Origin: Aureisphaera sp963669405
GTDB lineage: Bacteria; Bacteroidota; Bacteroidia; Flavobacteriales; Flavobacteriaceae
Length of the DNA: 64,000 nucleotides
Direction: 5' to 3'
Assembly: GCA_963669405.2 (NCBI GenBank)
Contig: CAXXHF010000002.1
Location: 558,001 to 622,000, forward strand
Shown here in pieces: positions 1 to 9,727 of the stretch. The notes below the pieces were generated by a model. The model was given only the letters and a program-made list of their open reading frames with translations, had not been told where the DNA came from and did not search any database. The stretch's first letter is position 1, and every line of letters begins with the position of its first letter. A program made the position numbers and the translations under genes.

Positions 1-12
1 TGTAAACCCCAT

Positions 13-1764
13 ATGAAAGAGCTTCGTTTTCTCAATCAATTCTTTATTAAATACAAATGGCAACTGCTACTTGGGCTTATTATTACAGCTATTGCAACTA
101 TTTTCAGGATTGTTGTACCCGCCAAGATTGGAGACTCTATGGATGCCGTACGGAGTAAATTTAATGGAGAGATTACCCAAGAAGTCTTGAACGAAATGCT
201 TCTGGAGAATATTCTTCTCATTATTGGAGCTGCATTGCTTTCAGGGTTTTTTACTTTTCTTATGCGACAAACCATTATTGTGGTATCCCGCTATATAGAA
301 TATGATTTGAAAAATGTAGTTTTTGAACAATATGAAAAACTCTCTTTAAGTTTTTACAAAAACAATAGAACGGGAGATCTCATGAATCGTATAAGTGAAG
401 ATGTAGGCAAAGTGAGAATGTATGCCGGCCCTGCCTTAATGTACAGTACCACTACTATCACTCTGTTTGTGGTTGCTATAAGCTATATGATTTATACAGC
501 GCCTTTGCTTACTTTATATGCTGTGGCCCCTTTACCTATTCTGTCCGTAAGTATTTACAAACTGAGTATTGCCATTCATAAACGAAGCACCGTAGTACAA
601 CAGTACCTCTCTAAACTTACCACATTTACCCAAGAAAACTTTAGCGGTATTGCAGTCATAAAAGCCTACGGTATTGAAGGAAGAACCCAGGTAGATTTTG
701 AAGAGTTAGCCAATGGAAGTAAAGAAAAGAACATAGACCTTACCAAAGTACAGGCATTGTTTTTCCCGCTTATGATCCTTTTGATAGGTTTGAGCAACTT
801 ACTTGTGGTATACGTAGGAGGAAATCAGTTTATTGAAGGTAAAATTGAATTTGGAACCATTGTAGAGTTTCTTATATATGTAAATATGCTAACGTGGCCC
901 GTTGCTATTGTTGGATGGGTTTCTTCTATGGTACAACAAGCAGAGGCATCACAAAAAAGAATTAATGAATTTTTGAAGGTTACTCCAGAAATAACCAACA
1001 CAGCTGCTCACCACACCAAAATTGAAGGTAACATTGAATTCAATAAGGTGCATTTTACCTATCCAGATACTGGTATACATGCACTAAAAGGAATCTCTTT
1101 TACTGTAAACCCTGGAGAAACCTTGGCGATTATTGGAAATACTGGATCTGGAAAATCAACCATATTAGAACTTATTGCGCGCTTATATGATATAGGAGAC
1201 GGTGCATATACACTAGACTCGCATACGGCAAAAGAAATGCATTTAGATGATCTAAGAGGAAGTATAGGATATGTGCCACAAGACGCATTTTTGTTTAGCG
1301 ATACCATAAAAAACAACATCAAGTTTGGAAATCAAGACGCTACCGATGAAATGGTTGTAGAAGCTGCAAAAAATGCAGCTGTACATTCCAATATTGTAAA
1401 CTTCACCAATGGATATGATACCATTCTAGGAGAGCGTGGAATTACTTTGAGTGGAGGCCAGAAGCAAAGGGTTTCCATTGCCCGGGCCATTATAAAAGAC
1501 CCAAAAATATTATTACTGGACGATTGCTTAAGTGCAGTGGATACAGAAACTGAAGAAGAAATTTTACAAAACCTTCAAAAAGTATCCCAAAATAAAACAA
1601 CCATTATTGTAAGTCACAGGGTTTCATCAGTCAAAAATGCTGATAAAATCATAGTCATGGAAGAAGGGAAAATCATTCAAGAAGGCACACACAATCAGCT
1701 TATAAGCATAGATGGATACTACAAAGAGCTTTATAACAAACAACTTCAGGAAAAAGAAATGTAA
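13..1764 (+). CDS. ABC exporter, fused membrane and ATPase half (heterodimeric MdlA/YheI type)
   Basis: This is a 583-residue half-transporter. An N-terminal six-helix exporter domain (about residues 1-310) is followed by an ATPase domain. Visible motifs are Walker A GNTGSGKS (about 377), the signature LSGGQKQRVSIARA and Walker B ILLLDDCLSAVD. The residue after the Walker B aspartate is Asp rather than the catalytic Glu. In the known family this is the mark of the degenerate site in heterodimeric exporters such as YheH/YheI or BmrCD, so a second subunit is expected. None lies downstream, so it may lie upstream of the window. The substrate cannot be told. ATG at 13 leaves only 12 bases of leader in view. 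Confidence 0.9.
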   Translation: MKELRFLNQFFIKYKWQLLLGLIITAIATIFRIVVPAKIGDSMDAVRSKFNGEITQEVLNEMLLENILLIIGAALLSGFFTFLMRQTIIVVSRYIEYDLKNVVFEQYEKLSLSFYKNNRTGDLMNRISEDVGKVRMYAGPALMYSTTTITLFVVAISYMIYTAPLLTLYAVAPLPILSVSIYKLSIAIHKRSTVVQQYLSKLTTFTQENFSGIAVIKAYGIEGRTQVDFEELANGSKEKNIDLTKVQALFFPLMILLIGLSNLLVVYVGGNQFIEGKIEFGTIVEFLIYVNMLTWPVAIVGWVSSMVQQAEASQKRINEFLKVTPEITNTAAHHTKIEGNIEFNKVHFTYPDTGIHALKGISFTVNPGETLAIIGNTGSGKSTILELIARLYDIGDGAYTLDSHTAKEMHLDDLRGSIGYVPQDAFLFSDTIKNNIKFGNQDATDEMVVEAAKNAAVHSNIVNFTNGYDTILGERGITLSGGQKQRVSIARAIIKDPKILLLDDCLSAVDTETEEEILQNLQKVSQNKTTIIVSHRVSSVKNADKIIVMEEGKIIQEGTHNQLISIDGYYKELYNKQLQEKEM

Positions 1765-1843
1765 TCTTTCCTTTGTCGATTAGGTTTTTTTTTAGATTTT
1801 TGGCTCTATGTTCACAAAAAATTAACCTTTTAGAGACAGTTAA

Positions 1844-2212
1844 ATGATGGAGAAAGAAGAAATATATTCAAAAGTAATGCGAGCGGGAAGACGTACATAT
1901 TTCTTTGATGTACGCGAAACCAAAGCCGGGGATTATTACTTAACAATTACAGAGAGTAAGAAATTTACCAATGAAGACGGTTCCTTTCACTACAAAAAGC
2001 ACAAAATCTACTTATACAAAGAAGATTTTGTAGACTTCAGAGATAATCTCAACGAAATGATCCAATATATTTTGGATGAAAAGGGAGAAGAAGTAATTAG
2101 TGAGCGCCATCAGAGCGATTACAAAAGAGATGAACAAAACACTGAAACCGTAACTGCAGAAGAGACCACAGAGACTTCTAGTTTTACTGATATCGATTTT
2201 GACGATATTTAA
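1844..2212 (+). CDS. DUF3276 / PUR-alpha-like nucleic-acid-binding protein
   Basis: The 122-residue protein has the compact beta-rich core of the Bacteroidota DUF3276 family, which is related to PUR-alpha single-stranded nucleic-acid-binding proteins. The core covers about residues 5-85 (EIYSKVMRAGRRTYFFDV onward, ending near YILDEKGEE). The remainder is an acidic Thr/Glu-rich tail ending DIDFDDI. ATG codons at 1844 and 1847 are both possible. It stands alone, 79 bp after the ABC gene and closed by its own strong terminator. Family assignment is confident; the cellular target is unknown. Confidence 0.88.
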   Translation: MMEKEEIYSKVMRAGRRTYFFDVRETKAGDYYLTITESKKFTNEDGSFHYKKHKIYLYKEDFVDFRDNLNEMIQYILDEKGEEVISERHQSDYKRDEQNTETVTAEETTETSSFTDIDFDDI

Positions 2213-2237
2213 TGGTAAAAGACTCTTAAAATATAGG

Positions 2238-2270
2238 AACCGCTTCAATTAATTGAAGCGGTTTTTTTAT
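2238..2270 (+). terminator. Rho-independent terminator of the DUF3276 gene
   Basis: A perfect 26-base palindrome (2238-2263, arms AACCGCTTCAATT and its complement) is followed by a run of T to 2269. It ends the transcript starting before 1844. The M14 peptidase start codon is only 22 bases further on. Confidence 0.9.
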
Positions 2271-2291
2271 ATTTAGAACTTTACTTTTTAT

Positions 2292-4808
2292 ATGAAAAAA
2301 CTAACCAGTGCTTTCCTGTTCCTTTTAAGCTTCACACTTTTTGCACAGGATTATCAAGTAGACCTCGATTATTACCTCCCTAAGGATGTTTCGTACAATC
2401 CCAATATCCCTACCCCAAAAAGTATCATTGGGCACGAGATAGGCGAATGGCATGTTACACATGACAAACTATCTCAATATATGGTAGAACTGGCCAAGGT
2501 AAGCGATAGAATCACCATTGAAAATAGAGGGACTACCTTCGAAGGACGCCCCCTATTGTTGTTAACTATTTCTTCTTCGTCCAATTTAGACAATCTGGAA
2601 AATATTAGGCAAGCCCACGTAAGCCTTACCGAAGAAAACTCTGGGGGACTGAATACAGCTACTATGCCAGCAGTAGTATATCAAGGCTTTTCTATTCACG
2701 GTAATGAACCCAGTGGTTCAAACGCAGCATTGGCAGTGGCGTATTATTTGGCTGCAGCACAAGGCCCAAAAATTGATGCATTGCTTAACAATACAGTGAT
2801 ACTCTTAGATCCTTCCTTTAACCCTGATGGGCTACAACGCTTTGCTTATTGGGCTAATATTCATAAAAGTCAGAATATCAATCCAGATCCCAACGACAGG
2901 GAATACGACGAAGTATGGCCTGGAGGGCGTACCAATCATTATTGGTTCGATATGAACAGAGATTGGCTGCCTGTACAATTACCAGAAAGCAGGGCACGTA
3001 TTAAAAGTTTTCATCATTGGTATCCAAATATCCTTACAGATCATCATGAAATGGGAACCAATGCCAGCTTTTTCTTTCAACCGGGAATCCCTTCCAGAAC
3101 ACATCCCCTCACCCCACAGAAGAATCAAGATTTAACTGGCGCCATTGCTAAGTTTCATGCAAAAGCTTTCAACAAATTGGGGAGTTTTTATTATACCGAA
3201 GAAAGCTTTGATGATTTTTATTATGGTAAAGGATCAACTTTCCCCGATATTAATGGAGCCATAGGAATTTTATTTGAGCAGGCATCTTCTAGAGGGCATG
3301 CACAGGAAAGCGACAATGGTATTCTTACTTTCCCGTTCACCATTAGAAACCAATTCACAGCTGCTTTATCTACACTGGAAGCTGCTGTAAACATGCGGGA
3401 AGATCTCTTAAATTATCAGCGAAGTTTTTATGCCAATGCCCGAAAAGAAGCTTCTAATAGAGGCGCTATTGTTTTTGGAGATGAAAAAGATGCTGCTAAA
3501 ACTTATCATTTAGCTGAAATACTGAATCGTCATAAAATCAAGTTCCACGAACTGAGAAACGATTTTTCTTCTAATGGAAAAAACTATAAAAAAGGGCATG
3601 CCTATATCATTCCCAAAAACCAAAAACAACATCGACTTATCAATGCAATGTTCGAAAAAAGAACGGCATTTAAAGACAGTCTCTTCTATGACGTAAGTGC
3701 TTGGACCCTTCCTTTGGCATTCAATTTAGATTTTGAAGATGTGTCTATTTCCCGTGCTGGTAATGAGGTAACATCATTTGCCAAACCCAAAACTCCTACA
3801 GTACAGACTTCTCAATACGCTTATTTAATGGAATGGCATGAGTACTACAGCCCCAAAGCATTGAATAAAATCTTAGGAAAGGGACTTCGTGCTAAAGTGG
3901 GAATGAAACGCTTTTCCCTAAATGGAAAATCGTATGATTATGGTAGCATCATGATTCCAGTTCAGAATCAGAATCTCAATGCAACCCAATTGAGTGATTT
4001 CCTAAAAGGTGTTAGCGAAGAAACTGGCGTAGAGATTATAAGTGTAAGTACTGGACTTACCGAAGGAATCGATCTAGGAAGTAATCAGTTTAGGGCATTA
4101 GAGCAACCCAAAGTGGCTTTGGTGGTTGGTGAAGGTATCAGTTCTTATGATGCTGGCGAAATTTGGCATCTCTTCGATACTAGATACGATATGCAAATAA
4201 CCAAACTCGATACCCGCAATTTTGGACGTACCGATTTAAGCCGTTATACCGATATCATCTTACCCAATAGTTGGGGAAGCGCCCTTGACAAAGATGATGC
4301 TGAGACACTGAAAGAATGGGTACAAAATGGAGGTACTTTAATTGGTTATAAAAATGCTGGACGTTGGTTTGACAGTCAAGAACTTTTGAAAATGAAATTC
4401 AAAAGTGTAAAAGATACCGCTAAGAACATCTCGTTTGAGAATCGAGGGAATTATCGTGGGGCCAAAGTGATAGGTGGAGCTATTTTTGAGACCCAATTAG
4501 ATCGTTCTCACCCCATAGCGTTTGGATACAAAAATGACCAACTGCCTATTTTCAGAAATAGCACCATCTTCCTTGAGGCTGATGCACAGAGCTATAACAA
4601 CCCTATACAATATAGTTCTTCTCCATTACTGAGTGGATATATTTCGAAACCAAATTTAAAGGAATTGGCCAATACCTCTGCTTTCAAAGTAGGACGGAAA
4701 GGTGGAGGAAAAGTTATCTATTTTACCGACAACACCAATTTCCGAGCGTTTTGGTATGGCACCAATAAATTGCTAATGAATGCCATCTTTTTTGGAGATG
4801 AGATGTAA
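2292..4808 (+). CDS. Secreted M14-family zinc carboxypeptidase
   Basis: The 838-residue protein starts with a clear signal peptide (KKLTSAFLFLLSFTLFAQ, cleavage about residue 19). The M14 zinc-site residues are present: HGNEPSG near residue 137 gives the HxxE pair, DHHEMG near 250 gives the third ligand, and Glu in ILFEQASSRGH near 330 is in the position of the catalytic base. From about residue 610 a class I amidotransferase-like domain follows (VALVVGEGISSYDAGEIW), an arrangement known for large Bacteroidota M14 peptidases. There is no T9SS sorting domain, so it is predicted to be periplasmic or surface-associated. Substrates are unknown. Confidence 0.88.
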   Translation: MKKLTSAFLFLLSFTLFAQDYQVDLDYYLPKDVSYNPNIPTPKSIIGHEIGEWHVTHDKLSQYMVELAKVSDRITIENRGTTFEGRPLLLLTISSSSNLDNLENIRQAHVSLTEENSGGLNTATMPAVVYQGFSIHGNEPSGSNAALAVAYYLAAAQGPKIDALLNNTVILLDPSFNPDGLQRFAYWANIHKSQNINPDPNDREYDEVWPGGRTNHYWFDMNRDWLPVQLPESRARIKSFHHWYPNILTDHHEMGTNASFFFQPGIPSRTHPLTPQKNQDLTGAIAKFHAKAFNKLGSFYYTEESFDDFYYGKGSTFPDINGAIGILFEQASSRGHAQESDNGILTFPFTIRNQFTAALSTLEAAVNMREDLLNYQRSFYANARKEASNRGAIVFGDEKDAAKTYHLAEILNRHKIKFHELRNDFSSNGKNYKKGHAYIIPKNQKQHRLINAMFEKRTAFKDSLFYDVSAWTLPLAFNLDFEDVSISRAGNEVTSFAKPKTPTVQTSQYAYLMEWHEYYSPKALNKILGKGLRAKVGMKRFSLNGKSYDYGSIMIPVQNQNLNATQLSDFLKGVSEETGVEIISVSTGLTEGIDLGSNQFRALEQPKVALVVGEGISSYDAGEIWHLFDTRYDMQITKLDTRNFGRTDLSRYTDIILPNSWGSALDKDDAETLKEWVQNGGTLIGYKNAGRWFDSQELLKMKFKSVKDTAKNISFENRGNYRGAKVIGGAIFETQLDRSHPIAFGYKNDQLPIFRNSTIFLEADAQSYNNPIQYSSSPLLSGYISKPNLKELANTSAFKVGRKGGGKVIYFTDNTNFRAFWYGTNKLLMNAIFFGDEM

Positions 4809-4875
4809 CTCTTCTGCTTAAGGCTAGACTTTGACCAGCCCTATTTAATTTTCAAAATATGCTTTTTATCATATT

Positions 4876-4902
4876 TTGAGATTTCTAACACCAGTATCTT
4901 TC
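4876..4902 (+). promoter_or_regulatory. Possible flavobacterial promoter for the ligase/acylase pair
   Basis: TTG at 4876-4878, a 16-base spacer and TATCTTTC at 4895-4902 resemble the TTG/TAnnTTTG promoter, with a mismatch in the last base of the -7 element. It would start transcription about 20 bases before the ATG at 4928. Confidence 0.4.
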
Positions 4903-4927
4903 TTCCATATTACCATTGTTTTTAATT

Positions 4928-6796
4928 ATGGGAGAACAAAAAGTAAAGAAGGGTCTTAATCATGAAAGACGAACCCAGTTTATAAAACACCTTCTTAGTG
5001 ATATTGATGCATTGGAATTGATGCTTGAAAAAGGGCTGATTGAAGACGACATCTATCGCATAGGATCCGAACAAGAGTTTTGTTTAATAACAAAATATTG
5101 GAGGCCCTCAGACAAAGCAGAAGAAATTCTAGCCGCTATTAACGATCCTCATTTCACGAATGAACTTGCGCTCTTTAATCTAGAAATTAACCTAGACCCT
5201 GTAGAATTGAAAGAGGATTGCTTTTACAAGGTAGAGAAGCAATTGAATACACTTCTTAAAAAAGCAAGTACTGTTGCCGCAAAATATGAAACCCGAGTTC
5301 TGCTCACGGGAATCCTTCCCACAATAAGCAAAAATGAACTGGAATTTCAATATATGACACCTCAACCAAGGTATTGGGCGTTGAATGATATGTTAAAAGA
5401 ATTGAGAGGAGGTGATTTCAGACTTCACATTAAAGGAGTAGATGATCTTACCATAAACCATGATTCCGTATTATTTGAAGCCTGTAACACCAGTTTTCAG
5501 ATGCACTTGCAAATCCCTCCAAATGATTTTATTTCCAGTTACAATTGGGCGCAGGCAATTTCGGGTCCTATTCTTGGAATTAGCACAAATTCACCACTCC
5601 TTTTGGGAAGGGAACTCTGGGATGAAACAAGAATCGCTTTATTCCAGCAAAGCATAGATACGAGACACTCTTCCTATGCCTTAAAAAACCAAGAAGCACG
5701 TGTATCTTTCGGAACAGATTGGGAATCTGGTTCTATAGCCGAAATCTTTAAAAATGATATTGCCCAACACAAAGTAATCCTCTCCAAAGAGATTAAGGAT
5801 GATTCACTCGAAATATTAAAAAAAGGAACCATACCAAAACTTCCTGCAATCAACCTTCACAATGGGACCATCTACAAATGGAACCGACCCTGTTATGGAG
5901 TGGGTAATGGTAAACCACATATTCGAATTGAAAATCGGTACATTGCCTCAGGTCCTTCCACACTGGATGAAATGGCGACTTTTGCCTTTTGGGTTGGATT
6001 AATGATGGGACGTCCTAAAGTTTTTGATGACATGCCCTCAGTCATGGATTTTAAAGATGCAAAAGCTAACTTTATAAAGGCCGCGCGAACAGGAAAATAC
6101 TCGGTCTTAAATTGGATGGGAAACCCTATTTCAGTAAAAGATCTAATTCTCACAAAACTACTTCCTATTGCAAAAAAAGGGCTGAAAAAAGCCCAAATAG
6201 ATCCAGTAGATATAAAAAAATACATGCGTATTATTGAGGAGCGCGCTCATGGAATTACTGGTTCACAGTGGATAGTATCTAATTATAGAGAGTTGCGAAA
6301 AATCATGAAAAAGGATGATGCTCTTCGTGTATTGACAAAAACAATGCATCATAATCAAGAATTGGGACTTACACTTAATCAATGGCCAGATATTATTGAA
6401 AATAGTGAGCTCCTGTTTGAAGCAGATCTGGTAGGGCATATCATGTCTACCCAATTATTTACGGTAAAAGAAAGCGATATGGCAAGCCTTGCTACAAGGA
6501 TCATGAAATGGAAGAACATACACCATGTACCAGTGGAAGATAGGTTTGGCAGGCTTTCTGGATTGTTAACCTGGACTCATCTTAAAAAATATCAACGCGA
6601 AGAAAATCATACAGGTTTGCAAAAAGTGATAGATATCATGACAAAAGACGTTGTAAGTGTCTCCCCTACTACCACAATTAAAAATGCTATAACAATAATG
6701 AAAGAAAATGAATTTGGGTGCTTACCCATAGTAAGGGAAAATGAACTGGTAGGTATCATAACCATAAATGACGTAATACGGTTCGATAATGATTAA
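4928..6796 (+). CDS. GCS2-family carboxylate-amine ligase with C-terminal CBS pair
   Basis: From the ATG at 4928 the protein has 622 residues; a longer reading from TTG at 4916 adds only MFLI and is unlikely. Residues about 30-450 resemble the glutamate-cysteine ligase type 2 fold (ATP-dependent amide formation on a glutamate-like substrate). Visible motifs are GSEQEFCL, NLEINLDP near the N-terminus and PHIRIENRYI further on. About 125 C-terminal residues form two CBS motifs (GHIMSTQLFTV, DIMTKDVVSV), which usually sense adenine nucleotides. The gene overlaps the following hydrolase by 8 bases. It is not an ordinary gshA; the amine and acid substrates cannot be read from the sequence. Confidence 0.8.
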   Translation: MGEQKVKKGLNHERRTQFIKHLLSDIDALELMLEKGLIEDDIYRIGSEQEFCLITKYWRPSDKAEEILAAINDPHFTNELALFNLEINLDPVELKEDCFYKVEKQLNTLLKKASTVAAKYETRVLLTGILPTISKNELEFQYMTPQPRYWALNDMLKELRGGDFRLHIKGVDDLTINHDSVLFEACNTSFQMHLQIPPNDFISSYNWAQAISGPILGISTNSPLLLGRELWDETRIALFQQSIDTRHSSYALKNQEARVSFGTDWESGSIAEIFKNDIAQHKVILSKEIKDDSLEILKKGTIPKLPAINLHNGTIYKWNRPCYGVGNGKPHIRIENRYIASGPSTLDEMATFAFWVGLMMGRPKVFDDMPSVMDFKDAKANFIKAARTGKYSVLNWMGNPISVKDLILTKLLPIAKKGLKKAQIDPVDIKKYMRIIEERAHGITGSQWIVSNYRELRKIMKKDDALRVLTKTMHHNQELGLTLNQWPDIIENSELLFEADLVGHIMSTQLFTVKESDMASLATRIMKWKNIHHVPVEDRFGRLSGLLTWTHLKKYQREENHTGLQKVIDIMTKDVVSVSPTTTIKNAITIMKENEFGCLPIVRENELVGIITINDVIRFDND

Positions 6797-7994
6797 ACTA
6801 TATAGCAAACCGCTAGAAAAATCAATAGAATTACATCGAATTATAGGTCATATAAAAGGATCTGATCCCGGACCAACAGTCATATTTTTAGGTGGTATTC
6901 ATGGCAATGAACCTGCTGGGGTATTTGCCTTACACACTGTAATACAGGAATTAAAAGAAAAGGGAACAACCATTCGGGGTAGTATCTACGCCATTGCAGG
7001 AAATCTATGGGCACTACAACGTGGAATCAGATATGAGCAAGAGGATTTAAACAGACTTTGGTCATTACAAGCTGTAAAAAAGCTACAGAACGGGGTTTCT
7101 GGGACTGAAAGCAAAGACAAACATGAACAGATAGCTCTTTATCAAACTTTAAAGGAAATTCTAGAACTTGAAACTGGCCCGTACTACTTTTTCGACCTAC
7201 ATACAACATCTAGCAAAACTATACCATTTATCACAGTTAATGATAATTTGTTAAACCGAAAGTTTACCAGTCAATACCCCTTACCCATTGTTCTGGGTAT
7301 TGAAGAGTATTTACAGGGACCACTACTAAGTTATGTAAACGAATTGGGATATGTTGCTTTTGGGTTTGAAGGCGGACAACATGATGATTTAGATGCAGTT
7401 AAAAACCATATTGCCTTTACATATATTAGCCTAGTTTTTTCTCATTCCCTATCTGAAAACGAAATAGATTTTGACCATTATTTTAATTTTTTAAAAAAAT
7501 CAATACACTTAAATACCGGTTTTTATGAAATATTCAATCATTTTGGTTTAGATGAAAATGATACCTTCAAAATGAATCCAGGGTATATTAATTTTCAAAA
7601 AATAAAGAAAAATGAAGTATTGGCCTTACATAATGACAAAACGGTAAAAAGTGCTAAAAACGGCAAGATATTCATGCCATTATATCAAAATAAAGGAACC
7701 GATGGTTTCTTTATCATCAAAGGTATTCCCCGTTTCTTTTTAAAATTGTCTGCATTGCTTCGCATCATTAATCTCGATTCATTCTTAACATGGTTGCCTG
7801 GAATTCATTGGTATTCTGAAAAAAGAGACACTTTGATGGTCAATTTAAAATTGGCCCCTTTCCTGACCAAGGATTTTTTTCACTTATTGGGATATAGAAG
7901 CAAAACAATAGATAAAGATCACCTCATTATGAAAAACCGTGAAGTAGCTTCCCGTAAGCAAGATTATGAAGATACCACATGGTTTAAGAAATAA
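6789..7994 (+). CDS. Succinylglutamate desuccinylase/aspartoacylase family hydrolase
   Basis: This 401-residue zinc amidohydrolase belongs to the AstE/AspA branch of the M14 superfamily. The zinc ligands are visible as HGNEPAG (about residues 38-44, HxxE) and FDLHTTSS (about 136). The family removes acyl groups from N-acyl amino acids. The last 100 or so residues (from about 300) extend beyond a simple AspA and have no motif I recognise. Its ATG lies inside the last codons of the ligase gene (8-base overlap), so the two are translationally coupled and probably act on the same metabolite. Confidence 0.85.
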   Translation: MIKLYSKPLEKSIELHRIIGHIKGSDPGPTVIFLGGIHGNEPAGVFALHTVIQELKEKGTTIRGSIYAIAGNLWALQRGIRYEQEDLNRLWSLQAVKKLQNGVSGTESKDKHEQIALYQTLKEILELETGPYYFFDLHTTSSKTIPFITVNDNLLNRKFTSQYPLPIVLGIEEYLQGPLLSYVNELGYVAFGFEGGQHDDLDAVKNHIAFTYISLVFSHSLSENEIDFDHYFNFLKKSIHLNTGFYEIFNHFGLDENDTFKMNPGYINFQKIKKNEVLALHNDKTVKSAKNGKIFMPLYQNKGTDGFFIIKGIPRFFLKLSALLRIINLDSFLTWLPGIHWYSEKRDTLMVNLKLAPFLTKDFFHLLGYRSKTIDKDHLIMKNREVASRKQDYEDTTWFKK

Positions 7995-8027
7995 TATTTG
8001 GATGATTCTTAATCTCATTGAAAAAGT

Positions 8028-8035
8028 TACCTTTG
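8028..8035 (+). promoter_or_regulatory. -7 promoter element of the SulP gene
   Basis: TACCTTTG is an exact match to the TAnnTTTG element, 21 bases before the ATG at 8057. No TTG lies at the usual upstream distance. Confidence 0.55.
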
Positions 8036-8056
8036 CGCCCTTAAAAACAGGGTGCT

Positions 8057-9673
8057 ATGTTACAGAAAACCATCAAGAATTTTACCCAGAATCCTAAGAA
8101 CGATATTTTATCTGGACTTACCGTGGCCTTGGCCTTGGTGCCAGAAGCCGTAGCTTTTGCCTTTGTAGCCGGTATAGATCCTTTGGTGGGATTGTACGGA
8201 GCTTTCATGATGGGGATAGTAACTGCGCTATTTGGTGGTAGACCTGGTATGATAAGTGGTGCTACAGGAGCCATGGCTGTAGTCATGGTACACTTAATCC
8301 AAAAAGGAAATGAAGTAGGGCTTGCACTTTCGCACCCTATAGAAAATCTAGGTTTACAGTGGCTATTCATTACACTTTTAATGGTAGGAGGAATTCAAAT
8401 TCTTGCTGGGGTTCTTCGTCTTGGAAAATTTGTAAGACTCATCCCCCATCCCGTCATGATGGGGTTTGTTAACGGATTGGCTATTGTGATTTTCTTGTCT
8501 CAATTAGGTCTTTTTAAAGAAAAGATTAGTGGAGAAATGCAATGGATGCAAGGTTCATCACTATGGTTAATGTTAGGATTAGTTGCTCTTACCATGGGGA
8601 TCATGTTTGGGCTTCCAAAACTCACCAAAAAAGTTCCTGCTGCTTTAACAGCTATTATCGTTGTTGCTGCGATTGTAATTTTTGGAAAGATGGATGTGAG
8701 TACGGTAGGATCCTTTATTAGAGATGGAGGAGGTGAAGGATTACAAGGAAGTCTTCCTACTTTCCAGAGTCAAATATTTGTGCTCTTCCATACTATAGAA
8801 GGCCATTTTTGGACCGTGTTGTCCTATGCTGGTATATTAGCTGCTATTGGTCTTATTGAATCTTTAATGACCCTAAACCTTATTGATGAAATGACCGAAA
8901 CCCGAGGAAGTGGAAACCGCGAATGTGTTGCCCAAGGAAGCGCCAATATTCTTAATGGACTCTTTGGAGGAATGGGTGGTTGTGCCATGATTGGGCAGTC
9001 TATCATCAATGTAAACTCAGGAGGACGAGGACGTCTTTCTGGAACCATCGCGGCTATAGCATTACTGTGTTTTGTTTTATTTGGCGCTCCGCTTATTGAG
9101 CAGATACCTATTGCAGCTTTAGTTGGTGTTATGTTTATGGTAGTTATAGGAACTTTTGCTTGGAGTAGTTTTAGAATCCTCCATAAAATCCCAAAAAGCG
9201 ATGCGTTTGTTCTTATCGCTGTTTCTGCCATTACTGTTTGGCAAGATCTAGCTATTGCCGTAGTTGCAGGAGTCATCATGAGCGCATTGACCTTTGCGTG
9301 GAAAAACGCTACCAAGATTAGAGCTCGTAAAAGAACCAAAGAAGATGGCACCAAGGTATACGAAATTTGGGGGCCGTTGTTTTTCGGCTCAACCCAGACT
9401 TTCAATAGTAAATTTGATATTAAGAACGATCCAAAGAATGTAGAAATAGATTTTATCGAATCGCGAGTTAGTGATCATTCTGGCGTAGAAGCCCTCAGAA
9501 ATATTGCCAACAAATACATAGCAGAAGGAAAGAAAGTTACCCTAACACATTTAAGTCCCGATTGTAAAACCTTATTAATGAAATGGAGTCCTGAATTCAG
9601 TACTATTATTCAGGATAATGTAGATGATCCAAGGTACTATGTAGTTACCGATGTTATGGACAATGAAGTATAA
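8057..9673 (+). CDS. SulP-family inorganic anion transporter with STAS domain
   Basis: The 538-residue protein has a transmembrane region of 10 or more helices (about 15-410), with the SulP opening NDILSGLTVALALVPEAVAF and GLYGAFMMGIVTALFGGRPG. A cytoplasmic STAS domain follows at about 440-535. SulP proteins move sulfate, bicarbonate or dicarboxylates. Sulfate uptake would fit the sulfotransferases in the polysaccharide locus 48 kb away, but that link is only inference and a bicarbonate role is equally possible. It is a single-gene unit between its own -7 element and a strong terminator. Confidence 0.9.
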   Translation: MLQKTIKNFTQNPKNDILSGLTVALALVPEAVAFAFVAGIDPLVGLYGAFMMGIVTALFGGRPGMISGATGAMAVVMVHLIQKGNEVGLALSHPIENLGLQWLFITLLMVGGIQILAGVLRLGKFVRLIPHPVMMGFVNGLAIVIFLSQLGLFKEKISGEMQWMQGSSLWLMLGLVALTMGIMFGLPKLTKKVPAALTAIIVVAAIVIFGKMDVSTVGSFIRDGGGEGLQGSLPTFQSQIFVLFHTIEGHFWTVLSYAGILAAIGLIESLMTLNLIDEMTETRGSGNRECVAQGSANILNGLFGGMGGCAMIGQSIINVNSGGRGRLSGTIAAIALLCFVLFGAPLIEQIPIAALVGVMFMVVIGTFAWSSFRILHKIPKSDAFVLIAVSAITVWQDLAIAVVAGVIMSALTFAWKNATKIRARKRTKEDGTKVYEIWGPLFFGSTQTFNSKFDIKNDPKNVEIDFIESRVSDHSGVEALRNIANKYIAEGKKVTLTHLSPDCKTLLMKWSPEFSTIIQDNVDDPRYYVVTDVMDNEV

Positions 9674-9713
9674 AACAAAAAAGCCTTTCGAAAACGAAAG
9701 GCTTTTTTGTTTT
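9673..9713. terminator. Bidirectional terminator between convergent genes
   Basis: The arms AAAAAAGCCTTTCG and CGAAAGGCTTTTTT flank an AAAA loop, with A-rich and T-rich tracts on either side. It can stop both the SulP transcript and the LVIVD gene coming from the right. Confidence 0.92.
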
Positions 9714-9727
9714 GAGAATGGCGATTA

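Noticed and set aside
8824..9405. A 193-codon open frame on the minus strand opposite the SulP gene
   Set aside because: It is the antisense of a strongly family-matched transporter, has a low-complexity composition with many Thr, Pro and Ile, and no promoter or start context.
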